A stretch of 5,173 bases of DNA from Candidatus Methanodesulfokora sp. Lineage in GTDB: Archaea; Korarchaeota; Korarchaeia; Korarchaeales; Korarchaeaceae. The stretch spans positions 6,806 to 11,978 of the forward strand of contig JAGDWR010000021.1 of NCBI GenBank assembly GCA_023269865.1, read 5' to 3'. Shown here piece by piece: positions 1 through 5,168 of this stretch. Position 1 is the first letter of the stretch. Each line of letters opens with the position of its first letter. Position numbers and translations under genes: made by a program. The notes below the pieces were generated by a model. The model searched no databases, was not told the DNA's origin, and worked only from the letters and a program-made list of their open reading frames with translations.

Positions 1-105
1 GACCCAGGGGTGGAGGAGTTCTTCAGAGGAGCAAGGGAATGGAGTTCTCTATCAGATGAGTTCCTCTCGGGAATAGAGAGGATATATGAAGTGATAAAAC
101 AGTAG
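1..105 (+). CDS. C-terminal fragment of an unrecognised protein (34 codons, 5' truncated)
   Basis: Frame 1 is open from the first base to a TAG stop at 103-105 and encodes 34 residues beginning DPGVEEFFRGAREW and ending YEVIKQ. The peptide is rich in Glu, Arg and aromatic residues, and its last part looks like an amphipathic helix. No motif identifies a family, so no function is given. The use of AGG, AGA and ATA codons matches the other genes here, which supports real coding sequence. The gene enters from the left edge and converges on the minus-strand nucleotidyltransferase gene, with 66 bases between the two stops. The fragment is short, so a chance open frame is possible but less likely. 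Confidence 0.6.
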   Translation, partial: DPGVEEFFRGAREWSSLSDEFLSGIERIYEVIKQ

Positions 106-171
106 TTTCTCAGACCTCAGCTTTTCTCGAGGAACCCTGGTCTACCATCTCAAGAGGTATAAAATTCAAAA
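106..171. other. Convergent intergenic spacer
   Basis: These 66 bases lie between the stop codons of two converging genes. I see no hairpin followed by a T tract. Short T-rich runs occur in both directions (TTTTCT on the plus strand, and TTTTGAATTTTAT read on the minus strand), which may be enough for archaeal transcript release. A CTCGAG palindrome and a weak CCTC/GAGG inverted repeat near 116-132 are too short to call. Confidence 0.4.
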
Positions 172-753
172 CTACAATCTCTCCTCTACTAGTTCCTTTA
201 GCTCCTTTCTCACTTTTGGTATGTTATTTACTGAAATAGGAATTCTATCCAGGCTTTTTATTAGAAATAACTTTAGATCTACCTTAAGATCTAGTGCTCT
301 CCCCTTAAGGTACTCCCAATCCAATTTGTCCCAGAAATTAACCAATATGACGGATGCATCCGACATGTCCCTTTCTCTTCCAGCTTTTGCCTTTAGAAGT
401 ATGAGATCCTCTAGAGATGCAACTCTCACCCTCCTTCCCTCCAGCTCCCTTTCCACAGATCTCTCCAGGAGATCAGCTACATTTATCCCAGATATTTTAT
501 TAATATAAACATCTATATCCCCCTTTGATCTGTGCTTGAACTCGAACTTCTCAAGCCTTGGATTCTCAACAAGCACATACCCAAGGGGAATAAGCCCATT
601 CTTCAGCTTCCACAGATCAGCTCTATCGACAGCAACATCTATATCATGCGTCTTCCTATATGGACACCATGCGCTCACTGCTATTGCTCCAAGTAGCGCA
701 TATCTCACATTAAAGCCCTCAGCTATATCCAGAAAATCATGAAGAGAGGACAT
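172..753 (-). CDS. Nucleotidyltransferase, AbiEii/MenT-like (candidate toxin of a TA pair)
   Basis: This 193-residue protein has the polymerase-beta-type nucleotidyltransferase core. Motif I is LLGAIAVSAW (residues 20-29), followed by R33-x-T35-x-D37-I-D39, the metal-binding DxD. A second acidic strand, GDIDVYI (D79, D81), supplies the third acidic residue. A later segment, SLEDLILLKAKAGRERDMSDA without its final residue being essential (113-133), has the K121...R128-D129-x2-D132 pattern of AbiEii/MenT-type enzymes. The usual motif I Gly-Gly or Gly-Ser is Gly22-Ala23, a mild deviation. Family members transfer nucleotides from NTPs to tRNA or other targets and act as cytoplasmic toxins or tRNA modifiers; the target here is unknown. 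The gene follows the winged-helix gene with a 17-base overlap, the antitoxin-then-toxin order of abiE operons. The start is supported by GGAGGAG seven bases upstream. An uncharacterised housekeeping nucleotidyltransferase is the alternative. Confidence 0.85.
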   Translation of the reverse strand: MSSLHDFLDIAEGFNVRYALLGAIAVSAWCPYRKTHDIDVAVDRADLWKLKNGLIPLGYVLVENPRLEKFEFKHRSKGDIDVYINKISGINVADLLERSVERELEGRRVRVASLEDLILLKAKAGRERDMSDASVILVNFWDKLDWEYLKGRALDLKVDLKLFLIKSLDRIPISVNNIPKVRKELKELVEERL

Positions 754-1381
754 CTGTCATCTCCTCCGGGACGGGAGGAACTGGAAGCCTCAAGGCAGCG
801 AGATCCAAAACACCTCTTCCAAGAAATGAAAGAAGCTCCAGCTTCAATCTGCTGATCTTCACAACAGGCTTGTTCCCGATTAGATCAAATGCCGGAAGCT
901 CCCTCACAGGTATGAGAACTAGATCTCCCATCAAAGCCTTTTCCCCCTTTACGCAGGAGATCCAGTAATCGAGATCCTCCTCCTTAATGTAAGCAAAGGT
1001 AGCTGATGGAACCTGATATCCTGTCCTCAGATAAGCAGCTGTCTCATATCCCAGGACATATTTCCTCCCCTTTGAGCAGCTCTCCATTAGCTCAAGCCCC
1101 CTTTCCCATCCCCCTACTCTCAACTTTATAGCCCTTTGAAACATCTTCTCTAAGAGGAAGATCCCTAATACCTCCCTTGCCTCCAGATTTAGGAGAACTC
1201 TAGCTCTATCGCTCAGCATGTAGAACTTCCCCTTTTTTACAATCCAGCCCATCTCCTCTAGTTCGCTCAGGTACCTATAGACACTTGCCCTTGGCAGTGA
1301 GGCCTCTGATTCTATCTCCGATGGCGTACAAGGCCTTTCCGAGAGGAGCCACAGGATGAACATGCATTCCTCGTTCATCAT
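737..1381 (-). CDS. Winged-helix transcriptional regulator, AbiEi-antitoxin-like
   Basis: This 214-residue protein begins with a winged helix-turn-helix at about residues 3-58: a helix MFILWLLSE, TPSEIESEASL, then the recognition helix PRASVYRYLSELEEMGW, then a basic wing VKKGKFYML. A long helical linker leads to a C-terminal domain (about 105-200) containing GYETAAYLRTGYQVPSATF, followed by YI and VLIPVRELPAF. That pattern recalls the AbiEi-type C-terminal domain, where a Ser/Thr-Ala-rich helix precedes a strand. The N-terminal HTH call is firm; the AbiEi assignment rests on this partial resemblance plus the overlapping AbiEii-like gene downstream. AbiEi proteins neutralise the toxin and repress their own promoter, so autoregulation from 1382-1410 is plausible. 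Start codons at 1381 and 1378 (Met-Met) cannot be separated because no Shine-Dalgarno is visible; the transcript looks leaderless. A plain TrmB/ArsR-type regulator is the alternative. Confidence 0.8.
   Translation of the reverse strand: MMNEECMFILWLLSERPCTPSEIESEASLPRASVYRYLSELEEMGWIVKKGKFYMLSDRARVLLNLEAREVLGIFLLEKMFQRAIKLRVGGWERGLELMESCSKGRKYVLGYETAAYLRTGYQVPSATFAYIKEEDLDYWISCVKGEKALMGDLVLIPVRELPAFDLIGNKPVVKISRLKLELLSFLGRGVLDLAALRLPVPPVPEEMTDVLSS
761..767 (-). promoter_or_regulatory. Shine-Dalgarno site of the nucleotidyltransferase gene
   Basis: On the minus strand GGAGGAG ends seven bases before the ATG at 753-751. It lies inside the last codons of the upstream winged-helix gene. This fixes the start of the downstream gene and implies translation, perhaps coupled, from a shared message. 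Confidence 0.75.
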
Positions 1382-1400
1382 TTATGGTACAAAAATGCTT

Positions 1401-1408
1401 TTATTTAA
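1401..1408 (-). promoter_or_regulatory. TATA-type box for the winged-helix/nucleotidyltransferase operon
   Basis: On the minus strand TTAAATAA is preceded by purine-rich AAAAGG, a possible BRE. Its centre is about 23 bases upstream of the ATG at 1381, so transcription should start at or within a few bases of that codon. The lack of any Shine-Dalgarno there agrees with a leaderless message. The flanking GGT...AAAA-ATGC-TTTT...ACC forms an imperfect dyad (about 1386-1410) that could serve as an operator, but this is weak. Confidence 0.5.
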
Positions 1409-1490
1409 CCTTTTAGTGTCTCAAAAATGAGATTAAGATCCAATAAATTGTAGCTTATTATTTAAAAATCTATTTCAATGTAGCCATGCT

Positions 1491-1500
1491 TTTATATTTT
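1491..1500 (+). promoter_or_regulatory. TATA box of alaX
   Basis: TTTATATTTT is a strong archaeal TATA box centred about 22 bases before the ATG at 1517. The distance puts the start of transcription near the start codon, and no Shine-Dalgarno lies between them, so alaX is probably read from a leaderless or nearly leaderless transcript. Confidence 0.6.
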
Positions 1501-1516
1501 AACTTCACATATCCTT

Positions 1517-2224
1517 ATGGCCGAGTTGATATACCAAACTGATTGTTACATCACTGATTTTGAGGCAAAAGTTACAAGAGTTGAGGGGAACAAGATCTTC
1601 CTCGACAGGACTGCATTTCATCCCACTTCTGGGGGAGTTGCAAACGACACTGGATTCATAGAATCCAGCTCTGGCAAGTGGAATGTCATTAATGTGGTGG
1701 AGGAGGGAGGGGATGTAGCTCATCTTCTCGACTCAAAGCCGGATGTAAGGGAAGGGGATTTAGTGAGAGGACATTTGGACTGGAGCAGGAGGCACAGGTT
1801 GATGAGGCTTCACACAGCAGACCACATCCTAGCTGCAATACTCTACAAGGAGAAGGGAGCTCTTGTCACAGGAGGCCACATAGATCCTGAGCATGCTAAG
1901 TCGGATTTCAGCTTAGAGAAGGGTGAGAGGGAGGTTTTTGAGGAGGCAATAAGAAAGGTAAATGAGATAGCATCAACAGGAATAGAGGTGAAGATATACT
2001 TCCTTCCGAGGGAGGAGGCGATGAAGATACCTGGAATAGTAAAGCTGGCTGCGAAGATGCCTCCAAATCTGGAGAAGCTGAGGATAGTTGAGATACCAGG
2101 TGTGGATATCCAAGCGGATGGAGGACCTCATGTGAGGAACACGAGGGAGATTGGGGAGGTCAAGCTGCTGAAAGTTGAGAACAAGGGAAAGGGAAAGAAA
2201 AGAGTCTACTTCACAGTCCCTTAG
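1517..2224 (+). CDS. alaX: Alanyl-tRNA editing protein AlaX (AlaX-M-like trans-editing enzyme)
   Basis: This 235-residue protein matches the free-standing editing domain of alanyl-tRNA synthetase, which hydrolyses Ser- or Gly-tRNA(Ala) in the cytoplasm. The N-terminal subdomain has TAFHPTSGGVANDTG (32-46), equivalent to the Gly-rich motif typical of medium and long AlaX proteins and absent from the short ones. The zinc site is H99-TAD-H103 plus D201-GGP-H205, followed by T209-x-E-I-G213. The usual third ligand is the Cys of a CGGTH motif. Here it is Asp, and the Thr is Pro; an Asp variant of this motif occurs in some archaeal AlaX proteins as far as I recall. There is no C-Ala domain, so this is not a fragment of alanyl-tRNA synthetase. 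The tail is basic (KGKGKK), which may help hold tRNA. The ATG at 1517 sits just downstream of the TATA box. The gene seems monocistronic. Confidence 0.93.
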   Translation: MAELIYQTDCYITDFEAKVTRVEGNKIFLDRTAFHPTSGGVANDTGFIESSSGKWNVINVVEEGGDVAHLLDSKPDVREGDLVRGHLDWSRRHRLMRLHTADHILAAILYKEKGALVTGGHIDPEHAKSDFSLEKGEREVFEEAIRKVNEIASTGIEVKIYFLPREEAMKIPGIVKLAAKMPPNLEKLRIVEIPGVDIQADGGPHVRNTREIGEVKLLKVENKGKGKKRVYFTVP

Positions 2225-2226
2225 AT

Positions 2227-2263
2227 TATATTTTTCCTAAGAGGTATTTTTGAAAGAATTTTT
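2227..2263 (+). terminator. T-tract terminator after alaX
   Basis: Three runs of five T (2231-2235, 2247-2251 and 2259-2263) follow the alaX stop within 40 bases, with no stable hairpin before them. Archaeal RNA polymerase terminates at such U-rich runs, so this probably insulates alaX from the dehydrogenase operon. Confidence 0.6.
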
Positions 2264-2318
2264 CCATAGAAAAATAAAGCTGAAATCGTCCCAAAATTAG
2301 ACTTTTTCTTCTTGATGA

Positions 2319-2334
2319 GAAAGCTTTTTAATAT
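2319..2334 (+). promoter_or_regulatory. BRE/TATA promoter of the dehydrogenase operon
   Basis: GAAAGC directly followed by TTTTTAATAT has the form of an archaeal BRE plus TATA box. With the usual distance of about 26 bases, transcription should begin near 2353-2358, only a few bases before the TTG start at 2362. The surrounding spacer (2264-2361) shows no other clear signal. Confidence 0.55.
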
Positions 2335-2350
2335 CCAGCTTGAGCTTCCC

Positions 2351-2356
2351 AAGGTG
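2351..2356 (+). promoter_or_regulatory. Shine-Dalgarno-like site deciding the TTG start
   Basis: AAGGTG lies five bases before the TTG at 2362 and would pair with the CACCU at the 3' end of archaeal 16S rRNA. An in-frame TGA at 2341-2343, with no ATG or GTG between it and 2362, leaves TTG as the only credible start. If transcription begins at 2354 or later the site would be partly absent from the message. Confidence 0.5.
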
Positions 2357-2361
2357 GTCCT

Positions 2362-4029
2362 TTGGCCTCGATAAAGGTAAATGATAAGCCTTTAAACGTA
2401 AAGGATGGCCTTCCTTTAGGTGTATCTCTTTATGAAGCTGGGATATACAGCTATGAGGGAAGCTTCAAGCTTGGAAGACCAAGAGGTCCAATGAGCTTTG
2501 AGTGGTGGAGCCCTGAGAGGGTTTACGTGGAGGGATATGGGCCAGTGAGCCACAGCTTGATGAAGTGCTCAGATGGCCTTAAAATCAGGGTTGGCAGCGG
2601 GGGAATAAAGAGACCTTTTATCGAGGCTGTCTCACCTTTTCTCAAGGCCGGGTTCCAGCATGGATATTTCTTCAGGAGCAAGATAGGATGGAAAATCACA
2701 TGGAGCTTTATGAAGAGGACGCTTTCCCATCCTGAGATCCCGGATAAAGTGGAGAGAAAAGATTTGCCCAATCCCATGGAAGTTGAAACTGATGTCTTGG
2801 TCGTTGGAGGGGGTATTTCAGGCCTATCTGCTGCAATATCTGCTGGAAAAACTGGGGCAAAGGTTGTCCTGCTCGATGGAAATGAGGAGATTGGAGGACA
2901 TCTTTTTTACGATGAAAGGCTGAGAAATCTGGAGAAGGAGGCTGAGAAATTTGGAGTAAAAATAATGAGAGGGACGGCTCTTGCAGCAGTATTTGAGGAT
3001 GCCTTTTTTGCAACTCAGTTCAGGGAGCCCGATGCCACACCAATTCTGATTAGAGCAAAGAGCATAGTTATAGCTACTGGTGCAAGGGAAGTCCTCTCAG
3101 TTTTCGGAAACAACGACCTTCCGGGAGTAATGCTCGGAACTTCAGCTCTGAAGCTCGTGAAGCTATATGGAGTGAAGCCTGGTAGAAGGGGAATTGTCAT
3201 GGGATCCAACAAGTGGGCAGTTGAGATAGCTAGACTTCTCTCCTCATCGGGCATCGACATAACCCTTGTGCATGATAAGGAGGTGAATGCAGAGGGCATA
3301 AAAACAGTGAAAGCAAGGGTTCTGGAGGCATTGGGAAGGGAAAAAGTCAGGGGAGTTAAGCTGGATGATGGATCAACATTAGAGGCTGATTTCATAGCCT
3401 TGGCCAATGTGAGAGCTCCAAGCATAGAGATAGCAGCCCAGCTGGGGGTTAAAATTGGATTCCACATGAAGTTGGGTGGATTTGTCCCACTTCATGGATG
3501 GGCAGGGGAGACCTCTGTAAATGGGGTTTTCATAGCAGGGGAAGCAGGTGGGGTAGACGAGGAGGAAGCTCTAATCCACTTCAGCAGGGCTGCTGGAATA
3601 TCAGCAGCAAAACATGCTGGGTTCAGCGCACCTGATGCAGAGGAGGAGATAGCAGAGGGGAGGAGGGTATCAAAGAACATGGAAGATGTTGTGGAAGGAT
3701 ACAAAAAGGGAGAATTATGCGTTTTTGATGATGATCTGGGCCTTCTTCAGAACCCAGACCACAATAGGAGCTTCCTCTGCCCATGCCTGGATGTAACAAC
3801 ATCTGACGTGAAGAGGATAGTGAAGGAGCTGGGATGGACAAAGATGGAGAAGATAAAGAGGTACAGCGGCCTTGGAACTGGGAGATGCCAGGGGAAGTAC
3901 TGCCTCCTCTCATCAGTTATTTATGTATCCAAGATCGGAAAAGTGAGGCCTGTTGATGTTGGGACATTCAGGATAAGACCTCCTTCTGTTCCGATACAAC
4001 TTGGAGTTTTGGGAGGGATGGACAGATGA
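2362..4029 (+). CDS. Amine/amino-acid dehydrogenase alpha subunit (SoxA / dye-linked proline dehydrogenase alpha / HcnB-like)
   Basis: This is a 555-residue, roughly 60 kDa flavoprotein. Residues 4-75 align in pattern with the plant-type ferredoxin-like N-terminus of SoxA (LYEAGIYSYEGSFKLGRPRG at 23-42), but only one cysteine (C69) remains, so it should carry no cluster. The FAD domain starts at D144 with VVGGGISGLSAA (G149, G151, G154) and includes IVIATGARE, NNDLPGVML and a closing GVFIAGEAGG. The inserted second nucleotide-binding domain has a degraded Gly motif, MGSNKWA (280-286). The C-terminus is a BFD-like domain with C473-x-C475 and C509-QGKY-C514, suited to a [2Fe-2S] cluster, and then TFRIRPP. 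The GcvT-like folate domain of bacterial SoxA is absent. The size resembles the alpha subunit of Thermococcales dye-linked proline dehydrogenase. It would relay electrons from the beta subunit; the acceptor is unknown. The start is TTG; the next in-frame ATG (2491) would cut into the conserved RPRG region. Confidence 0.88.
   Translation: MASIKVNDKPLNVKDGLPLGVSLYEAGIYSYEGSFKLGRPRGPMSFEWWSPERVYVEGYGPVSHSLMKCSDGLKIRVGSGGIKRPFIEAVSPFLKAGFQHGYFFRSKIGWKITWSFMKRTLSHPEIPDKVERKDLPNPMEVETDVLVVGGGISGLSAAISAGKTGAKVVLLDGNEEIGGHLFYDERLRNLEKEAEKFGVKIMRGTALAAVFEDAFFATQFREPDATPILIRAKSIVIATGAREVLSVFGNNDLPGVMLGTSALKLVKLYGVKPGRRGIVMGSNKWAVEIARLLSSSGIDITLVHDKEVNAEGIKTVKARVLEALGREKVRGVKLDDGSTLEADFIALANVRAPSIEIAAQLGVKIGFHMKLGGFVPLHGWAGETSVNGVFIAGEAGGVDEEEALIHFSRAAGISAAKHAGFSAPDAEEEIAEGRRVSKNMEDVVEGYKKGELCVFDDDLGLLQNPDHNRSFLCPCLDVTTSDVKRIVKELGWTKMEKIKRYSGLGTGRCQGKYCLLSSVIYVSKIGKVRPVDVGTFRIRPPSVPIQLGVLGGMDR
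4011..4017 (+). promoter_or_regulatory. Shine-Dalgarno site of the beta subunit gene
   Basis: GGGAGGG within the last codons of the alpha gene lies eight bases before the ATG at 4026. It supports that start and the ATGA stop-start overlap, which implies translational coupling and equal subunit supply. Confidence 0.7.
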
Positions 4030-5168
4030 AGTATGATGTTGTTGTGATTGGAGGAGGAGTTGTTGGTCTTGCAACAGCATATCATCTGGCGAAAAAAGGA
4101 ATAAAAGGTGCTGTGTTTGAGAAGGGATATGTCGGCTGTGGATCCACCACGAGGAGTGCATCGAGATTCAGAGTCCACTTCTGGTCCGAGGAGAACACCA
4201 GATTTGCAATAGAATCCAGAAAGAGAATGTTAAGCTTGGCAAAAATGACGAAGTGGAACCCCCTTCCCATCACAGGAGGATATCTCTGGGTCATCTACGA
4301 TGAGGATGTGATGAGGGCTTACAAAACCAACAATGACACCCTTTGGTCAAAGCTTGGAGTTGCGGGAAGGTTGATGGAAAGGGAAGAAGTAAAGGAGATG
4401 TACCCCTATCTGAATTTAGAGGGAGTTATAGGGGCATTTTATGGGCCTCAGGATGGACAGGTCCACCACGACTTTGTAACTTATGGCTACTGCTCAGCTG
4501 CTATGAGGAATGGGTTTGAGGTCTATGAGGGAGCTGATGTTCAATCCATAATGGTATCGGGAAGCTCGGTAGCAGGGGTATCAGTAAATGGGAAGGTGGT
4601 GGAGGCGAAGAAAGTAGTAGTATGTGCTGGAGCATGGAGCAACAACATCCTCTCATCAGCTGGAGTTCAGCTCCCCATGGTGCCTGAGAGAAAGGAGTTA
4701 TGTGTTACTGAGCCGTTCAAGAGGAGAATAGAGCCGCTAATAATAAACACAAAGAGGAACTTCTACGTGGGCCAATCGATAAGAGGGGAGATAATGGGTA
4801 GTGTCGAATATCCTGAGGTGAGGGGATTTGTCGAGCTGAGGAACACGCTTAAATGGGCTGCGAGGTTCTCAAGGGCCCTGGTTGAGATGATACCCTCACT
4901 TAGATATGCCAGGATGATGAGGATGTGGTCCGGCTACTACGAGGTGACACCTGATCACAGCCACATACTGGGAAGGGATCCGGACTGGCCTGATGGCCTT
5001 TATGTGGGAACTGGCTTCAGCGGTCATGGTTTCATGATGGCTCCATTTGCAGGGGAGGTTCTGGCTGATTATGTGGCTGAGGATAGAGTTCATCCGCTTA
5101 TGAAGCCCTACCTTCCCACAAGGTTCAAGGAGGGGAGGGAGATAAAGGAGACAATGGTCATAGGATGA
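4026..5168 (+). CDS. DAO-family FAD-dependent dehydrogenase beta subunit (SoxB / proline dehydrogenase beta / HcnC-like)
   Basis: This 380-residue (about 43 kDa) protein is a DAO-family flavoprotein. The N-terminal Rossmann motif is VVVIGGGVVGLATAYHL (G9, G11, G14), ending in the ribose-binding acid at E33 of VFEKG. It is followed by GCGSTTRSASRFR, the position where SoxB-type subunits have their flavin-contacting Arg loop. Residues 143-153 (DGQVHHDFVTY) match the segment that in tetrameric sarcosine oxidase carries the His bound to FMN; H147 or H148 is the candidate. The C-terminus has the typical RMWSGYYEVTPDHSHILG and GTGFSGHGF (328-336) of the FAD and active-site region. This subunit should oxidise the amine substrate (sarcosine, proline, hydroxyproline or glycine; the sequence does not decide) and pass electrons to alpha. 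There is no signal peptide or membrane segment, so it is cytoplasmic. It overlaps alpha by four bases (ATGA). Confidence 0.9.
   Translation: MKYDVVVIGGGVVGLATAYHLAKKGIKGAVFEKGYVGCGSTTRSASRFRVHFWSEENTRFAIESRKRMLSLAKMTKWNPLPITGGYLWVIYDEDVMRAYKTNNDTLWSKLGVAGRLMEREEVKEMYPYLNLEGVIGAFYGPQDGQVHHDFVTYGYCSAAMRNGFEVYEGADVQSIMVSGSSVAGVSVNGKVVEAKKVVVCAGAWSNNILSSAGVQLPMVPERKELCVTEPFKRRIEPLIINTKRNFYVGQSIRGEIMGSVEYPEVRGFVELRNTLKWAARFSRALVEMIPSLRYARMMRMWSGYYEVTPDHSHILGRDPDWPDGLYVGTGFSGHGFMMAPFAGEVLADYVAEDRVHPLMKPYLPTRFKEGREIKETMVIG

Larger units (their letters stand above)
1382..1516. promoter_or_regulatory. Divergent promoter region between the AbiE-like operon and alaX
   Basis: This A/T-rich spacer of 135 bases carries outward-facing promoters for both flanking genes. 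It contains two exact copies of ATGCTTTTAT (1395-1404 and 1486-1495), each overlapping or abutting a TATA box and each followed within a few bases by TTAAC. It also contains two copies of TGTAGC 30 bases apart (1449-1454 and 1479-1484). No coding frame or structured RNA is evident. Confidence 0.6.

Noticed and set aside
116..132. CCTC...GAGG inverted repeat as a terminator hairpin
   Set aside because: The stem is only four base pairs and no T tract follows it.
154..168. TATA-like GTATAAAATTC on the plus strand in the convergent spacer
   Set aside because: No plus-strand gene follows it. An antisense transcript cannot be supported from sequence alone.
221..742. Plus-strand open frames across the nucleotidyltransferase gene
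   Set aside because: They are antisense shadows, Ser- and Leu-rich from reading a purine-rich gene backwards. The minus frame has clear catalytic motifs.
1505..1723. Minus-strand frame overlapping the start of alaX
   Set aside because: It is antisense to conserved AlaX motifs and has no supporting signals.
2313..2350. TGATGA resembling a box C of an archaeal C/D RNA
   Set aside because: No CTGA box D or internal C'/D' pair lies at a fitting distance before the next gene, and the site abuts the promoter.
3015..3467. 150-codon minus-strand open frame opposite the alpha subunit
   Set aside because: It has no ribosome site or promoter and a composition typical of an antisense shadow, and it lies over conserved FAD-domain coding sequence.
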